From an uncultured Lachnospiraceae bacterium (GTDB lineage: Bacteria > Bacillota > Clostridia > Lachnospirales > Lachnospiraceae), in NCBI GenBank assembly GCA_902783295.1, contig CACZQT010000292.1, positions 1 through 12,110 of the forward strand: DNA of 12,110 bases, written 5' to 3'. Below, piece after piece: positions 1 through 7,048 of this stretch. The position numbers and the translations under genes are program-made. Each line of letters starts with the position of its first letter. Position 1 is the first letter of the stretch. The notes beneath the pieces were generated by a model. That model saw nothing but the letters and a program-made list of their open reading frames with translations. It was not told the origin of the DNA and ran no database searches.

Positions 1-297
1 ACCATTACGCATTCCAAACTTTGCGGCGGCGGTGCCAAGAGCCCGCTGTGGCAGAAAATCCTGGCCAACGTGATGAACCTGACACTGGTGATTCCCGAAG
101 TTGAGGAAGGCCCTTCGCTGGGCGGCGCCATGCTGGCCGCCGTAGCCTGCGGCATCTATCCGGATGTGGAAACCGCCTGCCGGAAGATCATTAAAGAAAA
201 AGCCACCGTGGAACCGGATCCGGAACTGGTGGCAAAATATGAAGAGAAATACCAGACCTTCCGGAAGCTGTATCCGGCTCTGAAGGGAATACTGTAA
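1..297 (+). CDS. xylB: Xylulokinase (FGGY kinase family), C-terminal fragment
   Basis: The gene runs in from the left edge; about 98 codons remain before the TAA. Seen in the sequence: the frame is open from base 1 and reads through GGGAKSPLWQKILA, then EEGPSLGGAMLAAVACG, and ends YPALKGIL. Known of the family: GGGAKSPxWxQ plus EGPAxGAAxLAAVG is the C-terminal ATP-binding lobe of FGGY carbohydrate kinases, and the ending PDPxxxxxYxxxYxxFRxLYPALK is typical of xylulokinase, which phosphorylates D-xylulose in the cytoplasm to D-xylulose 5-phosphate for the pentose phosphate pathway. The N-terminal sugar-binding domain and catalytic Asp are outside the window, so a related FGGY kinase (for example for another ketopentose) cannot be fully excluded. 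It is the only plus-strand gene here and converges on the opp operon. A strong hairpin follows about 50 bases after the stop. Confidence 0.85.
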   Translation, partial: TITHSKLCGGGAKSPLWQKILANVMNLTLVIPEVEEGPSLGGAMLAAVACGIYPDVETACRKIIKEKATVEPDPELVAKYEEKYQTFRKLYPALKGIL

Positions 298-344
298 ATC
301 CGCACTTCTCACTGCAGTATTGTCTGATTATTTCACAGAAATAC

Positions 345-393
345 AAGGGGAAAGTCCCTCTGGTCCGTATCTGGCCAGAGGGGCTTTCCCTTT
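345..393 (+). terminator. Intrinsic terminator of the xylulokinase gene
   Basis: Two 19-base arms (345-363 and 375-393) pair completely, counting two G-U wobbles, around an 11-base loop. The 3' side ends in CTTTCCCTTT followed by GTCTCCT, so the U-tract is short and interrupted, but the stem is very stable. It lies about 50 bases after the kinase stop and before any other gene, so termination of the plus-strand transcript is the natural reading. Confidence 0.7.
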
Positions 394-586
394 GTCTCCT
401 GTACAATATCCGGCCGGCAGCCACGGTTTCTGACGGGTTATTATATGTTTGCTCCAGAACCTGGCTGGACCGCAAGCAGCCCTCCTCCCCAGAACCGGCC
501 GGATTTCTCTTTTATTGTAGCCGCATAAGGCAGCCACGTCAAGCATCAGTATTCCAGCCTGCAGTCCACAGGCTGCCTTTTATCAG

Positions 587-609
587 AAAAAGGCGGCCCT
601 CAGGCCGCC
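587..609 (-). terminator. Intrinsic terminator of the opp operon (after oppA)
   Basis: On the minus strand this reads GGCGGCC, loop TGAG, GGCCGCC, TTTTT: a perfect 7-bp all-GC stem with a tetraloop and an immediate run of five T. It lies 37 bases after the oppA stop and closes the five-gene operon. Confidence 0.9.
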
Positions 610-646
610 CTTCTCATCATTCTTTATCGTCGGTGATTCCTGTGCT

Positions 647-2272
647 TTATTCCACTACATATGCATCCCTGAAGTACAGGTTGTTCAGAGGGGTGCGGAA
701 ATAGCCGGCGGTATTGCGGCTCATCATGTAGGAATAGGAACGATGGAACAGGGGCAGCATCGGATAATCTGCCATCAGGGAATCTTCCGCCTGACGGATC
801 ATTTCAGCCGCCTTCGCATCATCGGTTTCCACCATGATCGCAGCTACCAGCTCGTCATAGGTCGGATTGGAATAGTGCGAATAGTTGTTGACAGCATCCG
901 TTACGAACAGCGGCAGGAAGGTCATGGGATGCAGATAGTCACCGCCCCAGCCATACTGCGCGATCTGATAGTTGCCGGCCTGGATGTCCGCATACATAAC
1001 CGCCCAGTCCGCTGTCTTCATTTCGATTTCAATGTTCAGGTTGGTCTCCAGCATCTCGACCAGAGCTTCCACCGTCTTCTTATAAGTATCGTTCGTGCTG
1101 TAATAGTAGGTGACCTTCGGGAAGCCTTCCCCGTTCGGATAACCGGCTTCCGCCAGAGCTGCCTGCGCAGCTTCCGGATCGGCGTTCGGGCTCATCTCAT
1201 AACTTGAACGTCCTTCCGTTACGTCTACGCCATCCACTACATAACCGGGAGATACCAGCGCGAAAGCAGGGATATCGTCGGTGCCAAGTACATTGTAGAT
1301 CAGCTGCTCACGGTCGATAGCCAGGTTGAAGGCTTTGCGGACCAGAGGATTGTCGAAAGGTTCTACGGTATTGTTCATGATATGGAACGTGGTACCGAAA
1401 GCATTTACGGTAACCAGTTCGTCGCTCTCTACACGGAGCACAGGCAGGGAATCGCTGGGAACCTCCCAGAAGCCCTGGATTTCGCCGCCTTCGAAAGCAT
1501 TAAGAGCTGTGGTGGATTCAGGAATGAAGACGAATTTCAGTTCTTCCAGAACTACGTTTTCCGCATTCCAGTAGTAAGGGTTCTTCTTCATCACATAGCT
1601 TTCGTTGAAGTTGATCTCTGTCACATAGAACGGACCATTGGATACATAGGCTTCCGCGGAAAGAGTCCACTGGTCGCCATTGGCTTCTACCGTCGCCTGC
1701 TGTACCGGGCTGAAGGTATAGGTAGCTACCAGCCCCAGGAAGAAAGGCGTAGGGTTGATCAGGGTCACTTCCAGAGTAAGGTCATCCAGCGCTTTAATGC
1801 CGACATCTTCTGCTGCAGCGTTGTCGTCATAGTACTCCTGGGCATTTACAATGTAAGGCAGCATCTGGTCGGCAAACAGGGAACCGACTTCAGGAGTGAT
1901 CACACGCATCCAGCCGTAAACATAATCCTTGGCTGTCAGATCACTGCCATCAGACCATTTCAGGCCTTCACGCAGATGGAAAGTATACACTGTGCCGTCT
2001 TCGCTGAGTTCCCAGCTTTCCGCATTGCCGGGGATGATGTTGTTATCCGCATCGTAGCTGACCAGACCTTCAAAAACGTTGGTCAGAATCGGGCTCGCAT
2101 AGGTCTCTGCCGTAATGCTGGGGTCGATGCTGTCCGCGATGCTGTGCAGTGCAAAGGTAATGGACTGCTTCTCGGGAGCTGCCGGAGCCGCTGCTTTCGC
2201 TGTGACCGTGCCCGTTACAGCTACCGTGAAAGCCATTGCCAGGGCTGCCAGGGTGCGCAACTGTTTCTTCAT
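647..2272 (-). CDS. oppA: Oligopeptide ABC transporter substrate-binding protein, OppA-like (SBP family 5), without lipobox
   Basis: This 541-residue protein is the extracytoplasmic binding component that captures peptides and delivers them to OppBC. Seen: a signal peptide (KKQLR, then a hydrophobic stretch to about residue 23) with a signal peptidase I-type site near AKA-A at 25-28. The conserved family-5 block HLREGLKWSDGSDLTAKDYV lies at about 99-118, and VRKAFNLAIDREQLI and the C-terminal YPMLPLFHRSYSYM follow. The length is normal for OppA. Start: AAGGAGG lies 8 bases before the ATG. It is last in the opp operon, about 158 bases after the restored end of oppF, and is followed by a strong terminator. 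Odd: there is no cysteine anywhere, so it cannot be lipid-anchored as OppA normally is in Gram-positive bacteria. Peptide binding is inferred from family and context; other family-5 ligands are possible. Confidence 0.92.
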   Translation of the reverse strand: MKKQLRTLAALAMAFTVAVTGTVTAKAAAPAAPEKQSITFALHSIADSIDPSITAETYASPILTNVFEGLVSYDADNNIIPGNAESWELSEDGTVYTFHLREGLKWSDGSDLTAKDYVYGWMRVITPEVGSLFADQMLPYIVNAQEYYDDNAAAEDVGIKALDDLTLEVTLINPTPFFLGLVATYTFSPVQQATVEANGDQWTLSAEAYVSNGPFYVTEINFNESYVMKKNPYYWNAENVVLEELKFVFIPESTTALNAFEGGEIQGFWEVPSDSLPVLRVESDELVTVNAFGTTFHIMNNTVEPFDNPLVRKAFNLAIDREQLIYNVLGTDDIPAFALVSPGYVVDGVDVTEGRSSYEMSPNADPEAAQAALAEAGYPNGEGFPKVTYYYSTNDTYKKTVEALVEMLETNLNIEIEMKTADWAVMYADIQAGNYQIAQYGWGGDYLHPMTFLPLFVTDAVNNYSHYSNPTYDELVAAIMVETDDAKAAEMIRQAEDSLMADYPMLPLFHRSYSYMMSRNTAGYFRTPLNNLYFRDAYVVE

Positions 2273-2280
2273 AACTGCTT

Positions 2281-2287
2281 CCTCCTT
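2281..2287 (-). promoter_or_regulatory. Strong ribosome binding site of oppA
   Basis: AAGGAGG on the minus strand, 8 bases from the ATG, is a full match to the anti-Shine-Dalgarno sequence. It fits the need for more binding protein than transporter subunits. Confidence 0.8.
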
Positions 2288-2313
2288 ACAGATAAAATAT
2301 ACGGGTGACGCGT

Positions 2314-2328
2314 CCGGGTACCTCCCGG
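2314..2328 (-). promoter_or_regulatory. Hairpin in the oppF-oppA spacer
   Basis: On the minus strand CCGGG and CCCGG pair around the loop AGGTA, with possible weaker pairing of flanking GC bases. No T-run follows, so it does not look like a terminator. In binding-protein operons such spacer hairpins can mark RNA processing or stability sites that raise expression of the binding protein; that role here is inference only. Confidence 0.3.
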
Positions 2329-2430
2329 CGCAGTGTACGGGTTCTTTTTTATCAAACGGATCCGATAAAGAAATCAGCTCTGCTGTTCTTCCGCCGTCAG
2401 AGTTTTTTCAGACCGGCTCCGGAAGATAAC

Positions 2431-3404
2431 TTATTCATAAAGGTGGCAGGCAACAAAATGTCCCGGATCCACTTCTTTTAAGGCCGGTTCGCATTCACTG
2501 CAGACCGGCTTCGCGCATTTACAGCGTGTATGGAAGCGGCAGCCGGCGGGCGGATGAATGGGGCTGGGAATATCCCCCTCAATGGAACTCTCCTTTTTCT
2601 GCTTTGCCTGGGAGGGCGAAGGAATCGGAATAGCCGCCAGCAGTCCCTGGTATAGGGATGCAGCGGATGCGCATAGATCTCGTTCGCTTCGCAGATTTCC
2701 ACCATCTGTCCCAGGTACATAACTCCGATATTATCCGAAACATAGCGTACCATGGAGAGATCATGGGCAATAAACAGATAGGTCAGGCCCAGTTCATCCT
2801 GAAAATCTTTCAGCATGTTGACAACCTGTGCCTGAATGGAGACATCCAGGGCGGAAATCGGCTCATCGCAGAGGATCAGTTCCGGTTTCAGGATCAAAGC
2901 CCTGGCAACTCCGATTCTCTGTCTCTGCCCGCCGGAGAATTCATGAGCATAGCGGTTGGCGTGCTCTCTGGACAGGCCGACCTTTTCCAGCATGTCGTAA
3001 ACCCGGTCGTGAATCTCTCCGCGGCTGCTGCAGACCTTGTGCGCACGCAGAGGCTCCGCGATAATGTCATGCACCGTCATTCGCGCATTCAGACAGGCAT
3101 AAGGATCCTGGAAGATCATCTGCATATTCTTGCGGAAAGGATGCAGCTGCGCTTCCTTCATATGGCTGATATCTTCTCCTTTTAAGAAGATCTGCCCGGA
3201 AGTCGGTTCGTAGATGCGGATAATCGTCCTTGCACAGGTGGATTTCCCGCAGCCGGACTCACCCACCAGGCCGAAGGTTTCTCCTTTTTTTACCCGGAAG
3301 CTCACGCCTTCAACCGCGTGTACCACTTCCTTCTTTTTTCCTTTCACCGGGAAATGCTTCACCAGGTTCCGCACTTCCAGCATGATGCTGTCATCCTTTG
3401 TCAC
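2431..3404 (-). CDS. oppF: Oligopeptide ABC transporter ATP-binding protein OppF, interrupted by a one-base frameshift
   Basis: This is the second ATPase of the Opp importer, working on the cytoplasmic face as a heterodimer with OppD. Seen, counting from the GTG start: Walker A GESGCGKS (48-55), Q-loop Q99, signature SGGQRQR (157-163), Walker B LILCDE (176-181) and switch His214. After HPYT (252) one C is missing near 2649. The uncorrected frame runs through 56 unrelated residues to a stop at 2478. Adding one base restores QGLLAAIPIP, then GCRFHTRC and GHFVACHLYE, ending at the TAA at 2431 (324 aa, normal length). The restored tail has the Cys pattern of the oligo_HPY domain. Start: the ATG at 3410 has AAGGAG only 1 base away, whereas the GTG at 3404 has 7 bases of spacing, so GTG is preferred. 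Whether this is a real mutation or a sequence error is not decidable here. Confidence 0.88.
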
Positions 3405-3411
3405 AGTCATT

Positions 3412-3417
3412 CTCCTT
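3412..3417 (-). promoter_or_regulatory. Ribosome binding site that favours a GTG start for oppF
   Basis: AAGGAG on the minus strand lies 1 base from an ATG (3410) but 7 bases from an in-frame GTG (3404). The normal spacing of 5 to 9 bases makes GTG the better start, shortening the protein by two residues. Confidence 0.6.
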
Positions 3418-3423
3418 GATCTG

Positions 3424-4434
3424 TCATTTATAAGGATTGTTTTCTTTCGGCGCTTCCGGCGTCAGCAGCCAGCAGTAGCTGCAGTGCCCCTCTCCGATCT
3501 CTGTCACCGGCGGTACTTTGGCATTGCAGATATTCCTTCCGTAAGCGCACCGCAGAACGAACGGGCAGCCGGCAGGCGGATTCAGCATATCCGGAGGAGA
3601 TCCCGGAATGGATACCAGCCGTACATTTTTGTCCAGGGAAATATCCGGAACAGAAGCCATCAGTCCCTGTGTATAGGGATGGGAAGGCCGCTCAAAGATG
3701 GCCTCTACCGGCCCTTCTTCCATAATGCGGCCGCCGTACATGACCACAACCCGGTCACAGACCTCTGCGACGACTCCCAGGTCATGTGTGATGAAAATGA
3801 TGGACATGTCCATTTCTTCCCGGAGCTGGTTCAACAGCTTCAGAATCTGGTCCTGTATGGTCACGTCCAGTGCTGTTGTCGGCTCATCCGCAATCAGAAT
3901 ATCCGGCTTGCAGGCCAGGGCAATGGCAATCATTACACGCTGCCGCATCCCGCCGGAAAACTCATGCGGATAGGATGAAAAGCGTTTCTCCGCTTCCGGG
4001 ATATGCACCAGCTTCAGAAGCTTCAGCGCTTCCTCTTTCAGCTGAGCCTTGCTCATTCCCCGGTTGTGTTCCTCGATCATTTCAGTAATCTGTTTCCCGA
4101 CGGGAATCAGCGGATTCAGCGATGTCATAGGGTCCTGGAATACCATGGCGATCCGGTCGCCGCGAATGGTACGCATCTCCTTCATGCTGACTTTGGCAAG
4201 ATCCTTGCCATCGAACAGAATCTCACCGCCTTCAATCACACCGGTGCCTGCCAGCAGCCGTATCACGGAAAGAGATGTGACGGTTTTTCCGGAGCCTGAC
4301 TCTCCGACAATCCCCAGTACTTCTCCCTTCTTCAGAGAAAAACTGACATCCCGTACTGCTTTAACCTTACCGCTGCTTGTCAGGAAGGAAGTCTGCAGGT
4401 GTTTTATTTCCAGAATGGTTTCTCTATCTTCCAT
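3424..4434 (-). CDS. oppD: Oligopeptide ABC transporter ATP-binding protein OppD
   Basis: First ATPase of the Opp importer; it hydrolyses ATP at the cytoplasmic face and pairs with OppF. Seen, in a 336-residue numbering: Walker A GESGSGKT (44-51), Q-loop Q100, signature SGGMRQR (160-166), Walker B ILIADE (179-184), switch His218, then HPYTQGL (252-258) and a C-terminal oligo_HPY region with cysteines at 290, 296, 303, 318 and 321. Cysteines in this region have been linked to an iron-sulfur cluster in some Opp/Dpp ATPases. Start: the frame is open to an ATG at 4503, but that site has no good ribosome binding site. The ATG at 4434 has GGAGG 5 bases upstream and gives a normal family length, so it is preferred. 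It follows oppC and is separated from oppF by only about 19 bases. All ATPase motifs are intact. Confidence 0.94.
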   Translation of the reverse strand: MEDRETILEIKHLQTSFLTSSGKVKAVRDVSFSLKKGEVLGIVGESGSGKTVTSLSVIRLLAGTGVIEGGEILFDGKDLAKVSMKEMRTIRGDRIAMVFQDPMTSLNPLIPVGKQITEMIEEHNRGMSKAQLKEEALKLLKLVHIPEAEKRFSSYPHEFSGGMRQRVMIAIALACKPDILIADEPTTALDVTIQDQILKLLNQLREEMDMSIIFITHDLGVVAEVCDRVVVMYGGRIMEEGPVEAIFERPSHPYTQGLMASVPDISLDKNVRLVSIPGSPPDMLNPPAGCPFVLRCAYGRNICNAKVPPVTEIGEGHCSYCWLLTPEAPKENNPYK

Positions 4435-4439
4435 GAATT

Positions 4440-4444
4440 CCTCC
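4440..4444 (-). promoter_or_regulatory. Ribosome binding site that decides the oppD start
   Basis: GGAGG on the minus strand, then AATTC, then ATG at 4434. The upstream ATG at 4503 is preceded only by an A-rich stretch next to the oppC stop, so translation most likely starts at 4434 and the 23 upstream codons are not used. Confidence 0.7.
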
Positions 4445-4506
4445 ATACCGGACGCCCACCGGTTAATGTCCGCTTCCTGGATTGCCTTGTCCGGAATTCC
4501 CATCTT

Positions 4507-5700
4507 TTATTTCTTCAGTTTCGGATCCAGCGCATCCCGCAGGCCATCCCCTACGAAATTGAAGCCGAACATCAGGATACAGATCACCAGAGCCGGTTCA
4601 AACAGCTGATAAGGAGCGGTTCTTAAGGTTGCCAGTGCGTCCGAACACATGGTGCCGAGACTGGCCAGCGGTGCTGCCAGGCCCAGCCCGATAAAGCTCA
4701 GGAACGCTTCCATAAAAACGGCGGAAGGAATCAGCATGGTCAGAGTGACCAGAATCGGCCCCATGGCATTGGGAATCAGGTGACGGATCAGGATGGTTCC
4801 CGTTGAAGAGCCGATCGTCCTGGCCGCCAGCACGAAATCACGTTCCTTCAGGGAAAGGATCTCGCCGCGGACCACACGCGCCATATTCACCCAGTAGACA
4901 GTTCCGAGAGCTACCGTAATGGAAAGCATCCCCTTTCCTTCGATTACCATGGAAAGAAGAATAACATACAGCGTCAGCGGCAGGGTATTGATGATATCTA
5001 CAATACGCATCATGACCGAATCAACCATGCCGCCCGCATAGGCCGAGATGCTGCCGTAAAGAACGCCGATCACCAGATTGGTAAGGGCGGCGATCACTGC
5101 GACGATCAGAGAGATTCTGGCTCCGTACATCAGTCTGGCCAGCATATCCCTGCCCAGAGCGTCAGATCCCAGCAGATAGGTACGGTTATGCAGCCCGTGG
5201 AAACTCTCTATACGGTTCCCCTCGTCGTTCAGCAGCGTATAAGGTTTGCTGCTGTAATCAACAGTCACCAGCTGTCCGTCCCCGGCGTCAAAAGTGGTCC
5301 GTTTGTTGGCGTTGTCGGCGGATTTTTTGGAAAGAGCTCCCAGAAGTTCCCCCTTAGCGCTGACCTCCACTACCTGCAGGGCCGGAGAAATGTAGAAATA
5401 CCGGCCGTCTTTTTCCACCGTCCGGAGAGAAGGCGGTATATTGGCATATTTCAGATTCTGCTCTTTATAGGTATGGGTCACAAAAGACGGCCCCGCCAGA
5501 GAAAACAGCACCACCAGGAGAACCAGAATCAGTCCCAGAATGGCGGTAGGTTTTGTACGGAACCGGAACCAGACATCTCCCAGGAAGGTCCGGTTCTTCG
5601 ACCAGATCTTCTCACGATTGGCAGAGGCTTCTGTATAAACGCCCCAGGGATCCGCAGGTTCCGAAACCAATCTGCTTTTTTCCAAAGGTATATTATTCAT
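4507..5700 (-). CDS. oppC: Oligopeptide ABC transporter permease OppC, with an extended extracytoplasmic insertion
   Basis: This 397-residue membrane protein is one half of the peptide channel and pairs with OppB. Seen: a cytoplasmic N-terminus of about 50 residues, a first membrane segment (53-72), then a soluble stretch of about 100 residues (75-172) before the family motif LGSDALGRDMLARLMYGARI (177-196). Further membrane segments follow, with the EAA loop AARTIGSSTGTILIRHLIPN at about 292-311, which docks onto the ATPases, and an ending DALDPKLKK. Typical OppC/DppC proteins are about 300 residues; the extra length lies in the insert, which contains two similar Lys/Gly-rich turns and should face outward. 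The ATG at 5700 has GGGG about 7 bases upstream, a modest site; no better in-frame start exists before the conserved core. It lies 132 bases after oppB. Confidence 0.93.
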   Translation of the reverse strand: MNNIPLEKSRLVSEPADPWGVYTEASANREKIWSKNRTFLGDVWFRFRTKPTAILGLILVLLVVLFSLAGPSFVTHTYKEQNLKYANIPPSLRTVEKDGRYFYISPALQVVEVSAKGELLGALSKKSADNANKRTTFDAGDGQLVTVDYSSKPYTLLNDEGNRIESFHGLHNRTYLLGSDALGRDMLARLMYGARISLIVAVIAALTNLVIGVLYGSISAYAGGMVDSVMMRIVDIINTLPLTLYVILLSMVIEGKGMLSITVALGTVYWVNMARVVRGEILSLKERDFVLAARTIGSSTGTILIRHLIPNAMGPILVTLTMLIPSAVFMEAFLSFIGLGLAAPLASLGTMCSDALATLRTAPYQLFEPALVICILMFGFNFVGDGLRDALDPKLKK

Positions 5701-5832
5701 CCTTTTTCCCCATGCAGTTTCTGCGAAAAAGTGTATTCTTGCAGCTGTTCAGCCACAGTCTGCAGTCGTGCCATGCTTCGAGCGCATCTGCGTTTTCAGT
5801 GCTTTCGTCTGCCGCTGTATGAATCAGGCCTC
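5701..5832. other. Spacer between oppB and oppC
   Basis: These 132 bases are longer than the other junctions between the translocator genes of the operon. The minus strand has AGGAGG overlapping the oppB stop, but no ATG, GTG or TTG follows at a useful distance. A 25-codon frame from an ATG at 5774 ends with a TGA overlapping the oppC ATG, but it has a weak ribosome binding site and no recognisable product. I do not call a gene here. Confidence 0.5.
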
Positions 5833-6750
5833 CTATTCGTACCTGATTCTCGGATCGATCAGGCAGTAGAACAGGTCTACTATGAACACTATGGCAATCA
5901 GGAATGTAGCATAGAAAATGGTAACCCCCATGATCGTGCTGTAATCCCGGTTGTTGATACTGGTGACATAATGCACGCCCAGCCCCGGCATGGCAAAGAT
6001 ACTTTCAATGACAAAGCTCCCCGTGACCAGGTTCGCAATTGTCGGCCCCAGCACTGTGATTACCGGAATCAGCGCATTCCTTAGAGCATGGCGTGTGATC
6101 GTTTTGAACTCAGAAATCCCTTTGGAACGTGCTGTCCGGATGTAATCCTGCCCCATAACCTCCAGCAGGCTGCTGCGCATGAGCCGTGCCAGAAAAGCCA
6201 GGGAATAGCCGCCCATGGCAACCATAGGCAGAATAAAACTCTTCCAGGAGGAAATCCCAAAGGTAGGCAGCCATCCAAGTTTATAAGAGAACAGGTACAT
6301 CAGCATGGTTGCAATCACAAAAGACGGGATCGTAACGCCCAGTGTGGCTATTACCATTACCAGCATATCCTGCCAGCGCCCGTTCTTCAACGCCGCCACA
6401 ATGCCCATAGGAATAGAGGCCAGCAGTACGAAAATCGTCGTCACCAGACCCAGTTTCCCGGATACCGGAAAGCCATCTACAATAAAGTCGTTCACACTCT
6501 TGCCCTGGTACTGATAGGACATTCCCAGGTCTCCGTGCAGCAGGTCTTTGATATAATTCCCGAACTGGACAATCACCGGATCGTTCAGATGGTATTTTTC
6601 ATTCAGTGCCTGCTGTACAGCTTCCGTCACATTCCGGTCCGAGGTAAAGGGACCTCCGGGAATCGCGTGCATCATGGCAAATGTCAGACAGATCAGCACA
6701 AACAACGTCACAACAGACATTCCGATCCGCTTTGCAATATATCTGCCCAT
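5833..6750 (-). CDS. oppB: Oligopeptide ABC transporter permease OppB
   Basis: This 305-residue inner-membrane protein forms the peptide channel together with OppC. Seen: the N-terminal motif MGRYIAKRI followed by a first membrane segment (about 11-30), the family block HGDLGMSYQ (72-80), four or five further hydrophobic segments between 100 and 297, and the EAA loop YIRTARSKGISEFKTITRHA at 203-222, which contacts the ATPases. The C-terminus LIDPRIRYE is the usual OppB/DppB ending. Length is normal. Start: AAGGAGG lies 4 bases before the ATG. It is the first gene of the operon, preceded by a predicted promoter at 6915-6943 and an unusually long leader of about 150 bases with two hairpins. Dipeptide permease DppB is the closest alternative; the OppD/OppF pair and the 541-residue binding protein favour oligopeptides. 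Confidence 0.94.
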   Translation of the reverse strand: MGRYIAKRIGMSVVTLFVLICLTFAMMHAIPGGPFTSDRNVTEAVQQALNEKYHLNDPVIVQFGNYIKDLLHGDLGMSYQYQGKSVNDFIVDGFPVSGKLGLVTTIFVLLASIPMGIVAALKNGRWQDMLVMVIATLGVTIPSFVIATMLMYLFSYKLGWLPTFGISSWKSFILPMVAMGGYSLAFLARLMRSSLLEVMGQDYIRTARSKGISEFKTITRHALRNALIPVITVLGPTIANLVTGSFVIESIFAMPGLGVHYVTSINNRDYSTIMGVTIFYATFLIAIVFIVDLFYCLIDPRIRYE

Positions 6751-6816
6751 GTGCCCTCCTTCCGTTGCCGTATTTCTTGATTATTCAGAAGTTACGCATA
6801 CTATAAACTTCAATCC

Positions 6817-6905
6817 GCCTGCTTCCGTCAGGCATTCCAGACGCTCCGCGCTTTATCAGGCCTCTTGCTTCTATCATGCCACGATTGCCGCGGAAGGTCA
6901 AGAGC
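6817..6905 (-). promoter_or_regulatory. Structured 5' leader of the opp operon
   Basis: Between the predicted promoter and oppB the minus strand can fold into two hairpins. The first (6860-6905) pairs CTCTTG with CAAGAG and continues inward with a bulge and CCGCG/CGTGG. The second (6817-6833) pairs GCCTG with CAGGC around seven bases. Neither is followed by a T-run, and I recognise no riboswitch class or T-box motif. The leader may affect translation or stability, but no function can be assigned. Confidence 0.3.
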
Positions 6906-6914
6906 ACCTGAATA

Positions 6915-6943
6915 ATTATTCGCAAAAACAGTGTTTCAATCAA
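6915..6943 (-). promoter_or_regulatory. Predicted sigma-A promoter of the opp operon
   Basis: TTGATT (6938-6943), 17 bases, then AATAAT (6915-6920) on the minus strand match the -35 and -10 consensus at 4 and 5 of 6 positions. An AT-rich stretch including TTTTTT lies just upstream. It is located after the nhaC terminator and about 165 bases before oppB, where a promoter is expected. Confidence 0.5.
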
Positions 6944-6978
6944 TATTTTATAAAAAAGCTCCCGCTGCCTGTCGATAC

Positions 6979-7014
6979 AAAAAACCATCCGGGGCATTCC
7001 CGGATGGCCTTTTT
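6979..7014 (-). terminator. Bidirectional-looking intrinsic terminator after nhaC
   Basis: A perfect 9-bp stem (6985-6993 with 6999-7007) with a five-base loop is flanked by AAAAAA on the left and CCTTTTT on the right. On the minus strand it reads CCATCCGGG, AATGC, CCCGGATGG, TTTTTT, a textbook terminator 42 bases after the nhaC stop. The plus-strand reading also has five T but no plus-strand gene precedes it. Confidence 0.9.
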
Positions 7015-7048
7015 AGGGGGGTGTTATTTCAGAGTCCTTTCGAACTAT

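Larger units (their letters stand above)
298..646. other. Convergent intergenic region between xylulokinase and oppA
   Basis: These 349 bases separate the plus-strand kinase from the minus-strand opp operon. They hold one long hairpin near the kinase (345-393) and one GC-rich hairpin near oppA (587-609), both read as terminators. A weaker 7-bp hairpin (arms 555-561 and 569-575) followed by CCTTTT may be a backup plus-strand terminator. Short open frames cross the region on the minus strand, but they run through the hairpins and show no recognisable protein, so I see no gene. Confidence 0.7.

Noticed and set aside
328..546. Minus-strand 72-codon open frame between oppA and the xylulokinase gene
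   Set aside because: It runs through the long terminator hairpin, has no convincing ribosome binding site and no recognisable protein features.
555..581. CAGCCTG/CAGGCTG hairpin followed by CCTTTT
   Set aside because: It might be a second plus-strand terminator, but it lies about 260 bases after the kinase stop behind a much stronger hairpin, so it is only mentioned, not called.
1382..2308. Long plus-strand open frame (308 codons) opposite oppA, and similar long plus-strand frames opposite the other genes
   Set aside because: They are antisense shadows of clearly recognised minus-strand genes, with arginine-, histidine- and serine-rich compositions typical of reversed coding sequence and no family motifs.
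2579..2770. Short minus-strand open frame inside oppF
   Set aside because: It is an out-of-frame reading of the oppF coding region; the correct continuation of OppF after the deletion lies in yet another frame that ends at 2431.
5701..5832. Possible small peptide gene between oppB and oppC, with a TGA overlapping the oppC start
   Set aside because: The 25-codon frame has a weak ribosome site; the good AGGAGG nearby has no standard start codon at a usable distance. Chance is the simplest explanation.
6785..6997. Minus-strand 70-codon open frame upstream of oppB
   Set aside because: It starts inside the nhaC terminator stem, has no ribosome binding site, covers the predicted opp promoter and leader, and its product resembles nothing known.
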